53,299 bases of DNA from NCBI GenBank assembly GCA_002083395.1, contig LWDH01000005.1:1-53299 (forward strand), given 5' to 3'. The position numbers and the translations under genes are program-made. Each line of letters opens with the position of its first letter. Within the stretch, counting starts at the first letter, position 1. Positions 25,233 through 33,912 of this stretch are shown in pieces. The notes under the pieces were generated by a model. The model ran no database searches, had not been told where the DNA came from, and worked only from the letters and a program-made list of their open reading frames with translations. The DNA is from Proteobacteria bacterium SG_bin4. Lineage in GTDB: Bacteria; Pseudomonadota; Gammaproteobacteria; Burkholderiales; Nitrosomonadaceae.

Positions 25233-25421
25233 TTATATTTTTACCATTTCAAAATCATCTTTACGCGCGCCGCATTCCGGGCAAGTCCAGTTGATCGGCA
25301 CATCTTCCCAGCGTGTGCCCGGTGCAATACCTTCATCCGGAGCTCCAGCGGCTTCATCATAAATATAGCCGCAAATTAAGCACATATAGCGATTGTACTC
25401 ACGATTCTCATCGGTTGGCAT
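25233..25421 (-). CDS. Rubredoxin
   Basis: A 62-residue iron protein (start MPTDENREYNRYMC at 25421; a slightly earlier ATG at 25433 is less likely). Both iron-binding motifs are present, CLICG and CPECGARKDDF, giving an Fe(Cys)4 site, with the central YDEAAGAPDEGIAPGT and WEDVP loop typical of the family. It is an electron carrier. It sits head-to-head with thiD, 52 bases away, a common betaproteobacterial arrangement. Confidence 0.95.
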   Translation of the reverse strand: MPTDENREYNRYMCLICGYIYDEAAGAPDEGIAPGTRWEDVPINWTCPECGARKDDFEMVKI

Positions 25422-25473
25422 GATAGATAGCAACTTCCTTTTAGGTTAAAATGATATTTTACGGTATTAATGC

Positions 25474-26331
25474 ATGTTACAGCCACCCCCAATTGTACTT
25501 TCTTTCGCAGCCAATGATCCCAGTGGTGGAGCAGGTCTTCAAGCGGACCTGCTGACTCTCGCCAGCTTAGGTTGCCATCCGTTGTCGGTGATGACAGCGA
25601 TTACCGTTCAAGATACTGCCGGCGTTGAAGATGTCATGCCGCTTGATCCCGAATGGGTTGCCGATCAAGCCAGAGCGGTGCTTGAAGATATGCCAGTTCA
25701 AGTTTTTAAAATCGGATTATTAGGCAGCGTTGAAATTATCGCTACGATCGCGGAGGTGATTTCCGACTATCCGCAGATTCCCTTGGTGATGGATCCTGTT
25801 CTGACTTCGGGGCGGGGGGATGAGCTGGCAAGCGAGGAAATGATTGATGCTATGCGCGAGTTATTATTGCCGCAAGTAACGATTTTAACGCCTAATAGCC
25901 TGGAAGCGCGGCATCTGGCGCAACTGGAAAACGATAGTCATGTGACTAAGCTGGATTTAAGCCTGTGCGCGGAGCGGTTGCTGGATCTCGGATGTGAATA
26001 TGTGTTGATCACCGGTACTCACGAAAACACCGTTCAAGTGACCAATACTTTATTTGCAAGCGACGGCATTGTGCGATCCGATCACTGGGAACGGCTTGCC
26101 AATACATATCATGGCTCGGGTTGCACGCTGGCATCCGCGATTGCGGCTTATTTAGCCAACGGATTGCCCATCACAGAGAGCGTGCAGGAGGCACAGGATT
26201 ACACGTGGCATACATTGCAGGCAGGTTTTCGTCCCGGGATGGGGCAATATATTCCCAACCGCCTTTTTTGGGCGAGGGAAAATGATGATGACGGCAATGA
26301 AATAGACTCGCCTATTATCGAAAAAAACTGA
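25474..26331 (+). CDS. thiD: Hydroxymethylpyrimidine/phosphomethylpyrimidine kinase
   Basis: A 285-residue ribokinase-fold enzyme that phosphorylates HMP and HMP-P in thiamine synthesis. Visible are FAANDPSGGAGLQADL at the N-terminus, TAITVQDT, MDPVLTSGRGDEL, LTPNSLEARHLA and the catalytic loop TYHGSGCTLASAIAAYLANG. No TPP riboswitch could be recognised in the short gap to rubredoxin. thiE follows after 86 bases. Confidence 0.95.
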   Translation: MLQPPPIVLSFAANDPSGGAGLQADLLTLASLGCHPLSVMTAITVQDTAGVEDVMPLDPEWVADQARAVLEDMPVQVFKIGLLGSVEIIATIAEVISDYPQIPLVMDPVLTSGRGDELASEEMIDAMRELLLPQVTILTPNSLEARHLAQLENDSHVTKLDLSLCAERLLDLGCEYVLITGTHENTVQVTNTLFASDGIVRSDHWERLANTYHGSGCTLASAIAAYLANGLPITESVQEAQDYTWHTLQAGFRPGMGQYIPNRLFWARENDDDGNEIDSPIIEKN

Positions 26332-26417
26332 AGAATCGCTGATTCATCCGATGAACGTAATGAAGCGCAACAGCGGTAGCATCCCGACCCGATAACCGAA
26401 GATTTCTCCAGAGCGAT

Positions 26418-27077
26418 ATGTCCGTGCAGTCAATGAATCCGAGTCTCTCCATAATTGGCGGGCTATACGCGATTACGCCGGATTTGACCGATACCGGTGA
26501 ATTGCTCGAAAAGACGCGGCAAGCTTTGACTGGCGGGGCTCGTTTGGTGCAGTACCGGAACAAATCGGCTAATAGCGTTTTGTTGAGGGAGCAAGCCGGA
26601 TTAATGCGGCAACTCTGCAAGGAGTTCCGGGTACCATTGATTATCAATGATCACATCGATTTGGTAATCGCAATTGATGCGGATGGCGTACACGTGGGCC
26701 GGGAGGATGCGGGTGTCGTCGAAGCGCGAAAGCACCTCGGGAAAAATAAGATCGTCGGGGCATCGTGTTATAACGATCTGGAACGGGCGCAGCGAGCAGA
26801 GCAAGAGGGGGCCGACTATGTGGCTTTTGGCGCATTCTTTGCTTCAGCGACAAAGCCTGATGCTGTCTCCGTTTCCGAATATCTGATGGGACAAGCGAAA
26901 CAAAAAATTTCAATTCCTATTGTGGGGATCGGCGGTATCCAGCTGAACAATGCAAGGCGAGTTATTGCAAGCGGCTGTGCCGCAGTTGCGGTGTGTAGTG
27001 ATTTGTTCAGAAATGACAATGTCACGACGCAAGCCATGCGATTCACGCAATTATTTGCAGAGTATCAAACTTACTAA
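26418..27077 (+). CDS. thiE: Thiamine-phosphate synthase
   Basis: A 219-residue TIM-barrel enzyme that joins HMP-PP and thiazole phosphate. Diagnostic segments are GLYAITPDL, LVQYRNKS, VPLIINDHIDLVIAIDADGV, HVGREDAG, IVGASCYNDLERAQRAEQEG, DYVAFGAFFASATKPDA and IVGIGGIQLNNAR. ATG 26418 has a modest AGAG upstream. It lies between thiD and hemL. Confidence 0.96.
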   Translation: MSVQSMNPSLSIIGGLYAITPDLTDTGELLEKTRQALTGGARLVQYRNKSANSVLLREQAGLMRQLCKEFRVPLIINDHIDLVIAIDADGVHVGREDAGVVEARKHLGKNKIVGASCYNDLERAQRAEQEGADYVAFGAFFASATKPDAVSVSEYLMGQAKQKISIPIVGIGGIQLNNARRVIASGCAAVAVCSDLFRNDNVTTQAMRFTQLFAEYQTY

Positions 27078-27106
27078 CAACCAACTAATTTTAAAAGAGT
27101 AATCAA

Positions 27107-28387
27107 ATGACTTCACGTAATCATCAACTATTTGAACAATCTCAGCAGTATATACCCGGCGGTGTGAATTCCCCCGTTCGTGCTTTTAAATCGGTGGGCG
27201 GGGAGCCGGTTTTTTTTAAACGTGGTGAAGGCGCGTATTTCTGGGATGCGGACGGTAAATCGTATATTGATTATGTGGGTTCATGGGGGCCACTGATTTT
27301 GGGTCATGCCCATCCGGAAGTGGTTAAAGCCGTGCAGACTGCGGCACAGAATGGCTTGACCTTTGGCGCGCCCACTGAGGCGGAACTGGAAATCGCCAAG
27401 CTGATTTGCCAAATGGTGCCTTCCATTGAACAAGTCCGGTTGGTAAGTTCCGGCACGGAGGCGGGCATGAGCGTCATTCGGTTGGCGCGTGGTTTTACTG
27501 GCAGAAGCAAGATCATTAAATTTGAAGGCTGTTATCACGGTCACGACGATTCCTTGCTGGTTAAAGCGGGCTCGGGTGCGCTTACTTTTGGAAATCCAAG
27601 CTCTGCCGGTGTTCCGGCGGAGACAGCGGGACATACGATTGTTCTGGATTACAACGATCTGGCCGGCATCGAAGAAGCCTTCAGCAAATGGGGCAAAGAA
27701 ATTGCGGCGGTGATTGTTGAGCCGGTTGCGGGCAACATGAATCTGATCGCTCCAAAGGCAGATTTTCTGGCACGATTGCGTGCATTGTGCACGCAAAACG
27801 GGACCGTATTGATCTTTGATGAAGTGATGACGGGTTTTCGCGTTGGATTGGGATGTGCGCAAGGGCTTTATCAAATCAAACCAGATTTGACGGCATTAGG
27901 TAAAGTGATCGGCGGCGGCATGCCGATGGCTGCATTTGGCGGGCGGCGTGACATTATGCAATGTTTGGCGCCACTCGGTCCGGTTTATCAAGCCGGTACG
28001 CTTTCCGGAAATCCGGTGGCGGTTGCGGCAGGCACGGCGACGTTGAAGCTGATTCAAGCGCCAGGTTTCTACGATAAGTTATCCAACAGAACCCGGCAGC
28101 TTGTCGAAGGTATCAGCGCAGCAGCAAAGGCATACGGCATTGATTTTTGCGCGCAATCGGTCGGCGGTATGTTCGGGCTTTATTTCAGCAAGGAAATTCC
28201 CACCAGTTTTGCCGAAGTCATGCAATGCGACAAGGCGGCTTTCAATCGATTCTTTCACGCCATGCTTGAAGAAGGCGTTTATTTCGCACCCTCCGCGTTT
28301 GAAGCCGGATTTGTATCATCAGCGCATGGCGATCAAGAACTTGATAAGACCCTGTCGGCAGCCGATAAAATATTTAAGAATTGGTAG
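27107..28387 (+). CDS. hemL: Glutamate-1-semialdehyde 2,1-aminomutase
   Basis: A 426-residue class-III PLP aminotransferase that makes 5-aminolevulinate for heme. The start NHQLFEQSQQYIPGGVNSPV is diagnostic, as are YVGSWGPLILGHAHP, VSSGTEAGMSVIRLARG, FEGCYHGHDD and the PLP lysine at residue 266 in LGKVIGGGMPM. Heme demand is high in ammonia oxidisers, consistent with the cytochrome c4 gene next door. The strong terminator at 28396-28431 ends the unit. Confidence 0.98.
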   Translation: MTSRNHQLFEQSQQYIPGGVNSPVRAFKSVGGEPVFFKRGEGAYFWDADGKSYIDYVGSWGPLILGHAHPEVVKAVQTAAQNGLTFGAPTEAELEIAKLICQMVPSIEQVRLVSSGTEAGMSVIRLARGFTGRSKIIKFEGCYHGHDDSLLVKAGSGALTFGNPSSAGVPAETAGHTIVLDYNDLAGIEEAFSKWGKEIAAVIVEPVAGNMNLIAPKADFLARLRALCTQNGTVLIFDEVMTGFRVGLGCAQGLYQIKPDLTALGKVIGGGMPMAAFGGRRDIMQCLAPLGPVYQAGTLSGNPVAVAAGTATLKLIQAPGFYDKLSNRTRQLVEGISAAAKAYGIDFCAQSVGGMFGLYFSKEIPTSFAEVMQCDKAAFNRFFHAMLEEGVYFAPSAFEAGFVSSAHGDQELDKTLSAADKIFKNW

Positions 28388-28395
28388 CAGTAGAT

Positions 28396-28431
28396 AACAA
28401 AAAAGGCGATCTTAAGATCGCCTTTTTTGTT
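28396..28431. terminator. Perfect palindromic bidirectional terminator
   Basis: The 18-base half AACAAAAAAGGCGATCTT (28396-28413) is perfectly repeated inverted at 28414-28431. A GC-containing stem with A/T runs at both ends makes it usable on both strands, for hemL (+) and cytochrome c4 (-). Confidence 0.95.
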
Positions 28432-28446
28432 TACGCGGATTGTTTG

Positions 28447-29106
28447 TTAACGAATCGTTGCAATATAAGCAGAAACGGCTCTCTTTTCATGGGAGCTCAT
28501 ACGGCTAACAACTTGTTGCATAATAGAATTGTCGTTGGTGCGATCGCCTTTGTTAAATTGGTCGAGCTGCGACAGCGTGTATTCCGCATGTTGTCCGCCA
28601 ACCGCAGGATAATGCGGCGGAATGCCGGAACCTTTCGGACCGTGGCAGCTTGCGCAAGCAGGAATGCCATTTTCGATATTGCCGCCGTGGTAAAGAATTT
28701 TGCCAGCTTCAAGCATTTTTTCATCAACCGGCGCTTGGCTTGGGTTGGTCTTTTGTTTGGCGTAGTATTCGCCTAACGCTTTCATATCCTCCTGCGACAA
28801 TGCCGCTACCATGGCTGACATCACAGGACTGTTGCGTTTAGGTGGTTCTTCGCCATTTGCCTTAAAATCCATCAACTGCTTGGTGATATACTCCGCATGT
28901 TGTCCGGCCAAAATCGGATTCATCGGAATGACGCTATTGCCGTCAGCGTTGTGGCAGCCAGCACAAGTGCCAGCAGCAATCTCTTCAACTGTGGCCGGTG
29001 CGGCAGGCACTGGCGCAGTGGAGTCGGATTCAGAAGTTGTTTCGGCTGAAATCGGTGCAGCGGCTAATAATGCTGCGAATAAAACCATATGCTTGAAAAT
29101 TTTCAT
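28447..29106 (-). CDS. Diheme cytochrome c4
   Basis: A 219-residue exported protein with a signal peptide (about 1-21) and an Ala/Pro/Thr-rich linker. Heme attachment motifs are CAGCH (48-52) and CASCH (151-155), one in each half, the two-domain architecture of cytochrome c4. Repeats GQHAEYITKQLMDFK and GQHAEYTLSQLDQFN mark the two halves, and Met residues in NSPVMSAMVAAL and NSIMQQVV are likely axial ligands. It is a periplasmic electron donor to terminal oxidases. Confidence 0.93.
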   Translation of the reverse strand: MKIFKHMVLFAALLAAAPISAETTSESDSTAPVPAAPATVEEIAAGTCAGCHNADGNSVIPMNPILAGQHAEYITKQLMDFKANGEEPPKRNSPVMSAMVAALSQEDMKALGEYYAKQKTNPSQAPVDEKMLEAGKILYHGGNIENGIPACASCHGPKGSGIPPHYPAVGGQHAEYTLSQLDQFNKGDRTNDNSIMQQVVSRMSSHEKRAVSAYIATIR

Positions 29107-29240
29107 GTTTCTTATTCCGTTTTTAAAGGCATCTAAAGGTTGGTTGGTCTGTTTGTAAAATAACGGCGTATTTTAGCAAGGCAAAAGCGCGTTAACAACA
29201 AAATTAATAGGGTTGTTGTTATTTAATATTTTATTTTTCA

Positions 29241-29831
29241 ATGAGAATAATCTTTATTATCCTGCTAATAGCGAATGTTGCATTTTTTGCCAGTGCGCAG
29301 TTTCACTCGGATGATCGAAATGAAAACATCCCGTTACCGGTAAATCCGGAAAAAATTATTCTGGTGCCAGCTCATGAAAATTGTTTAATATGGGGCAATT
29401 TTTATGAAGAACAAATACAATATGCGACATCGGTATTGGCCGAATTGTTACCCGATTTAGCCTATAGCTTGGAGGAAGCTGGCGATACTACCCTATACTG
29501 GCTTTATATCCCGCCTTATCCCAATAAAGATCTCGCTAATCGTGAGATCAACAAACTCAGGAATCTTGGCATTGTGAGTTTTCGTGTAAAAGACGGCAGC
29601 CAGTGGGAGAATGCCATCTCGTTAGGGATGTTTTATGATCAGAACGATGCGCTCAAGCAGCTGCGTGAAGTGGAAAAGAAAGGAATTGTCATTGCAAAAA
29701 TCGATCATCGCACAGTTCTCTTAAAAAAAATTGTAGTTCGAGAATCGACGCAGACCACTAAAGATTCGATGCAAAAGCTGGTAGAACAATTTGACGATAC
29801 GCAGCTGAACTCCGGCGAATGCGAACGTTAA
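29241..29831 (+). CDS. SPOR-like domain protein
   Basis: A 196-residue protein with an N-terminal membrane segment (MRIIFIILLIANVAFFASAQ). Residues about 50-150 look like a SPOR-type fold: CLIWGNFYE, LYWLYIPPYPNKDLANREIN, FRVKDGSQWENAISLGMFYD and DALKQLREVEKKG. SPOR domains bind denuded peptidoglycan strands at the septum. Its ATG is 17 bases past an AT-rich run and has no strong ribosome binding site. It diverges from cytochrome c4. Family membership is a recollection of the fold pattern. Confidence 0.65.
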   Translation: MRIIFIILLIANVAFFASAQFHSDDRNENIPLPVNPEKIILVPAHENCLIWGNFYEEQIQYATSVLAELLPDLAYSLEEAGDTTLYWLYIPPYPNKDLANREINKLRNLGIVSFRVKDGSQWENAISLGMFYDQNDALKQLREVEKKGIVIAKIDHRTVLLKKIVVRESTQTTKDSMQKLVEQFDDTQLNSGECER

Positions 29832-29916
29832 TTTTGATAATCTCATTAATAATGAATGGATAGTGGCATTTTGGAACGCTGATAATCCGGGATGAATCCT
29901 ATCCGAATAAAAATTT

Positions 29917-30723
29917 ATGAAGGTAACCATTAAAACACCGCAGGAAATCGAGACAATGCGCATCGCAGGGCGATTGGCCTCGGAGGTTCTGGATTTTATT
30001 TCCCCCCATGTTGTTGCCGGTATTACAACGGAAGAGTTGGACAAGCTGTGCCATGATTACATGGTGAACGTGCAAAAAACCATCCCGGCTCCGTTGAATT
30101 ATGCGCCATCCGGGCATGCACCCTATCCGAAATCGATTTGCACATCGGTCAATAACCAAATATGTCATGGCGTTCCCGGTAAAAAGATACTTAAAAACGG
30201 TGACATCATTAATATTGACATTACCGTCATCTACGAAGGCTATCACGGCGATACCAGCCGGATGTATTACGTCGGCGAACCGTCGATTCAAGCCAAACGT
30301 CTGTGCGAAGTTACTTATGAAGCCATGTGGCGGGGTATTGATCAGATTGCACCGGGTAAGCATTTAGGCGATATCGGTCACGCCATCCAGAAATTAGCGG
30401 AAGGCGTCGGTTACAGCGTGGTCAGAGAATTCTGCGGTCACGGCATCGGCGCGAAATTTCACGAAGACCCGCAAGTGTTGCATTACGGACGTCCCGGTAC
30501 CGGATTGGAACTCAAGTCCGGCATGATTTTTACCGTGGAACCGATGATCAACGCCGGGAAAGCCGCTATCCGCCATTTGCCGGACGGGTGGACGGTCACC
30601 ACCAAAGACGGCAGTTTGTCCGCACAATGGGAACATACCATTCTAGTGACTGAAAACGGCCATGAAGTGTTGACCCTATCGGCGGGTGCTCCTGCCAAAC
30701 CAGAGTATCGTTTCGCATCTTAA
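29917..30723 (+). CDS. map: Methionine aminopeptidase, type I
   Basis: A 268-residue enzyme that removes N-terminal Met from nascent proteins. The dinuclear metal ligands are visible in DIINIDITVIYEGYHGDTSR (two Asp), in GHGIGAKFHEDP (His), in MIFTVEPMIN (Glu) and in SAQWEHTILV (Glu). Length is normal. The rph and rdgB genes follow within 25 bases and by overlap, probably one operon. Confidence 0.98.
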   Translation: MKVTIKTPQEIETMRIAGRLASEVLDFISPHVVAGITTEELDKLCHDYMVNVQKTIPAPLNYAPSGHAPYPKSICTSVNNQICHGVPGKKILKNGDIINIDITVIYEGYHGDTSRMYYVGEPSIQAKRLCEVTYEAMWRGIDQIAPGKHLGDIGHAIQKLAEGVGYSVVREFCGHGIGAKFHEDPQVLHYGRPGTGLELKSGMIFTVEPMINAGKAAIRHLPDGWTVTTKDGSLSAQWEHTILVTENGHEVLTLSAGAPAKPEYRFAS

Positions 30724-30743
30724 CCTCATTACCACAGAATTCT

Positions 30744-31466
30744 ATGACACGCAGTTATCAACGCACACCGGCGCAAATCCGTCCTGTCAAAGTCACACGC
30801 CATTACATCAAACATGCCGACGGCTCAGTGCTGATCGAATGCGGCGACACCAAGGTTGTCTGCACTGCGACAATTGCCGAGCAAGTGCCATCCTTTTTGA
30901 AGGGGCAGGGGCAAGGGTGGCTGACCGCCGAATATGGCATGCTACCCGGATCGACGCATTCGCGTATGCAGCGGGAAGCTGCTAAAGGTAAGCAAACCGG
31001 GCGTACTATGGAAATTCAACGGTTAATTGGCAGAGCGCTCCGCGCTGCGGTCGATTTGAAGAAACTCGGCGAGCGCACCATTCAAATCGATTGCGATGTG
31101 ATTCAGGCAGACGGCGGCACCCGCACGGCCAGTATCACTGGCGCCTATGTCGCCTTGCACGATGCTGCGCAAAAGTTGCTCGATCAGCAACGCATCGGTT
31201 CTTCGCCGATCCTCGATCACGTCGCAGCGGTGTCGGTGGGTATTTTTGAAGGCACGCCGGTACTGGATTTGGATTATGCGGAGGATTCCGCGTGTGATAC
31301 CGATATGAACGTCGTTATGACCGGGCGTTTGCACCTGATCGAAGTGCAAGGAACCGCCGAAGGCGTTGCTTTCAGCCGCGAAGAATTGAACGCCATGCTC
31401 GATATGGCGCAACATGGCATCCAGGAATTGATCGCGATTCAAAAAGCGGTATTGAGTCAATCGTGA
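30744..31466 (+). CDS. rph: Ribonuclease PH
   Basis: A 240-residue phosphorolytic 3'-5' exoribonuclease that trims tRNA 3' ends. Diagnostic segments are RPVKVTRHYIKHADGSVLIE, GWLTAEYGMLPGSTHSRMQR, RTIQIDCDVIQADGGTRTAS and LDLDYAEDSACDTDMNVVM. It follows map by 20 bases. Its stop overlaps a GTG of the rdgB frame. Confidence 0.98.
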   Translation: MTRSYQRTPAQIRPVKVTRHYIKHADGSVLIECGDTKVVCTATIAEQVPSFLKGQGQGWLTAEYGMLPGSTHSRMQREAAKGKQTGRTMEIQRLIGRALRAAVDLKKLGERTIQIDCDVIQADGGTRTASITGAYVALHDAAQKLLDQQRIGSSPILDHVAAVSVGIFEGTPVLDLDYAEDSACDTDMNVVMTGRLHLIEVQGTAEGVAFSREELNAMLDMAQHGIQELIAIQKAVLSQS

Positions 31467-31468
31467 AC

Positions 31469-32065
31469 ATGCTGGAAAAATTGGTCATCGCCAGCAATAA
31501 TTCCGGTAAATTACGGGAAATCGGAGAATTGCTGGCACCGCTGGCGATCGAAGTTATCCCGCAATCGCAATTTGCTGCCGGTGAAGTTGACGAGCCGCAT
31601 CCGACGTTTGTCGAAAATGCCTTGATCAAAGCCCGGCATGCGAGCCGCTGCGCCGGATTACCCGCACTGGCGGATGACTCAGGCATTTGTGTCAGCGCAC
31701 TGGGCGGTTCTCCCGGCGTGAATTCCGCCCGATATGCCGGCGAACCCAGATCCGATGAACGTAACAATCAAAAACTAATTTCGGCGTTAAAAGATCAAAC
31801 GGATCGCCGTGCCTATTATTACTGCGTGATCGTGCTGCTCCGGCATGCCGAAGATCCGCAGCCGGTCATTGTCGATGGCGCATGGCATGGAGAAATCGTC
31901 GATCAACCGCGCGGCGCCGGTGGATTTGGCTACGATCCCTATTTTTGGGTGCCCGAATTCGGTAAAACATCCGCAGAATTAACATCCGAGCAGAAAAATC
32001 GTCTCAGTCATCGCGGCCAGGCGTTGGTGAAGCTGGTCGATATATTGCGTTCCGGGAAGTTTTAA
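31469..32065 (+). CDS. rdgB: Non-canonical purine NTP pyrophosphatase (RdgB/HAM1)
   Basis: About 198 residues from ATG 31469; a GTG at 31463 overlapping the rph stop is an alternative start. It hydrolyses ITP, dITP and XTP. Signatures are VIASNNSGKLREI, PTFVENALIKARHASR, ALADDSGICVSALGGSPGV, NSARYAGEP and GGFGYDPYF. It ends an apparent map-rph-rdgB unit; hemW, often next, is not present. Confidence 0.97.
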   Translation: MLEKLVIASNNSGKLREIGELLAPLAIEVIPQSQFAAGEVDEPHPTFVENALIKARHASRCAGLPALADDSGICVSALGGSPGVNSARYAGEPRSDERNNQKLISALKDQTDRRAYYYCVIVLLRHAEDPQPVIVDGAWHGEIVDQPRGAGGFGYDPYFWVPEFGKTSAELTSEQKNRLSHRGQALVKLVDILRSGKF

Positions 32066-32443
32066 CCAGAGGATTTTGATTTGAATTTCCGGCGGTTTTT
32101 TTCGGGAACCGCGAGTTAATCGGTGGTGTTTGGGAAAAACAGATCGATACGATGCACAGCAAGATCAGCATGGCAATGACGGCAATGTGAAGACCGGCTT
32201 CCATGCAGGTGTATTCTTCACACATAGCACGATCAATCCCTCGATCAATGCGGCGAGTGCGACATTCAGAATGAAGGTCACTTGATTCGTTGCATTGGGT
32301 AGCGCTCAAAAACTCACTGATCGTATTGATAGGTCTTGTTTCTAGCGATCCAACCACCTTACATTAATCTCAGCTTGAGCGGCGAATCAGGTTTTCCTAA
32401 TCGTATCAGTCGTTCTTTGGTTCCTGGTAAGCATCGTAGGAAG
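32066..32443. other. Intergenic, possible decayed small membrane gene on the minus strand
   Basis: No well-supported gene. On the minus strand two overlapping frames look like parts of small membrane proteins: one contains GLHIAVIAMLILLCIVSICF and then a Pro/Asn-rich tail, the other contains TFILNVALAALIEGLIVLCV. No start with a ribosome binding site fits either, and they read like a frameshifted remnant. Confidence 0.3.
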
Positions 32444-33448
32444 CTATTGATTACTCAAAACAATTCTGTATTTGACTGAGCCATTTGCAAGCTTGGCAAG
32501 CGCATCGTTCACTTGATCCATGGGGAAACTTTCAACGATGGGTTCGATTTTGTGTTGTTCTGCGAATTGCAGCATGGTGGCAATGGTGGCAGGGCTACCG
32601 ACGGGGGAGCCGGATACGTCGCACTGGTTGGCAATCATCGGAAAAACATTGATGTCCAGTGGTTGCAGCGGGACACCGAGAAAATGCAGTCGGCCTTTCG
32701 GACGCAAAGTGGCAAGATAAGCGTTCCAATCCAGTTTCACATTTACGGTTGCCAGGATCAGGTCAAAGTGATTGGCAACGGCAGCCAGTTCTTCCGGGTT
32801 TCTAGTATTCAGCACCGCGTGCGCTCCTAAAGACATTGCTTCTTTTTGTTTACTTTCACTGGAAGTAAAAGCAGTGACGTGGCAACCCCAGGCTTTGGTA
32901 AATTGCAGTGCAAGGTGACCCAAACCACCGATGCCGATGACAGCTACTTTTGCAGTCGGTGGAATGTGATATTGCACGAGCGGATTAAAAACAGTGATAC
33001 CGCCACAGAATAAAGGGCCGGCGGTTTGAGCGTTGAGATTGCCCGGTAGTGCAACCACGCTGGCCGCTTTTGCGCGAACCCTTTCGGAGAATCCGCCGTG
33101 GCGTCCAACGATGGTGGATTCTGATTGCGCACACAAATTATGATCGCCGGATAGGCAACTGTGGCAAGTCATGCAATAGCCGGCATGCCAGCCTAAACCG
33201 ACACGCTGACCGATTGACAAGTTATGCACATGACTGCCTTTCGCGGCTATCGTACCGATGATTTCGTGACCCGGAACAAATGGGTATTGCGTGATTCCCC
33301 AATCGTTATGCAGCATGCTGAGATCGCTGTGGCAGATGCCGCAATGCTCCACGGCAATTTCAACGTCGTGATCACCGAGCGGTCCCGGATTGTATTCAAA
33401 CGGCTGTAGTTTTCCGCCTGGTTCAAATGCTGCATACGCTTTAATCAT
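32444..33448 (-). CDS. Zinc-dependent NAD(P)-alcohol dehydrogenase (YahK/cinnamyl-alcohol type)
   Basis: 334 residues from ATG 33448, with GGAG upstream; an earlier in-frame start at 33475 is less likely. Catalytic zinc ligands are Cys39 (CGICHSD), His61-Glu62 (PGHE) and a distal Cys; the structural zinc loop is CMTCHSCLSGDHNLC. The Rossmann motif GIGGLGHLALQF and the serine at TSSESKQ point to NADP(H). It likely reduces aldehydes. Nothing nearby gives a pathway. Confidence 0.9.
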   Translation of the reverse strand: MIKAYAAFEPGGKLQPFEYNPGPLGDHDVEIAVEHCGICHSDLSMLHNDWGITQYPFVPGHEIIGTIAAKGSHVHNLSIGQRVGLGWHAGYCMTCHSCLSGDHNLCAQSESTIVGRHGGFSERVRAKAASVVALPGNLNAQTAGPLFCGGITVFNPLVQYHIPPTAKVAVIGIGGLGHLALQFTKAWGCHVTAFTSSESKQKEAMSLGAHAVLNTRNPEELAAVANHFDLILATVNVKLDWNAYLATLRPKGRLHFLGVPLQPLDINVFPMIANQCDVSGSPVGSPATIATMLQFAEQHKIEPIVESFPMDQVNDALAKLANGSVKYRIVLSNQ

Positions 33449-33600
33449 GACTGCTCCTTCTATCGTACTTTCCAATAACTTAATTATTCATTATTACTGT
33501 TTTTGTAATTGGGTGCATGATATCTTCATGGCGGCCACAGAACCTGGCATGATTTCAGCGGATTCACTTTGATCGATGCAACCAAGCTTTAGGTATTTTC

Positions 33601-33873
33601 ATGGAATATAAGATTTTATTAACTGTATTTGTCACAGTTTTTATCGCGGAACTTGGCGATAAGACGCAGTTGGCTACATTGCTATTTGCTGCCGATAAGG
33701 AAGTCAGCAAGTTGACGGTATTTGCTGGCGCGTCGCTGGCTCTCATTGCCACGTCGGCAATCGGTGTGCTGGCGGGCGGCTTCATTTCGGAGCATGTCAG
33801 TGCGAAATATTTACATTATCTCGCCGGTACGGGGTTTATCGTTATCGGGATCTGGACACTGATTAAAGCTTGA
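33601..33873 (+). CDS. Half-size GDT1/TMEM165 (UPF0016) family transporter
   Basis: A 90-residue membrane protein with three helices. The family signature E-x-G-D-K-T is present as ELGDKT at residues 17-22. Most family members carry two such repeats in one chain; this one has one and presumably assembles as a dimer. Relatives transport Mn2+ or Ca2+ for H+. ATG 33601 has no strong ribosome binding site. It lies just before the convergent two-component genes. Confidence 0.85.
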   Translation: MEYKILLTVFVTVFIAELGDKTQLATLLFAADKEVSKLTVFAGASLALIATSAIGVLAGGFISEHVSAKYLHYLAGTGFIVIGIWTLIKA

Positions 33874-33912
33874 TCGATCTCTTCATTGAAGAGCAACATC
33901 GATCGCTATCTC

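Noticed and set aside
32004..32357. Minus-strand frame of 117 residues overlapping the rdgB end
   Set aside because: The part inside rdgB is a shadow, and the rest reads like a frameshifted remnant, so it is only mentioned in the intergenic entry.
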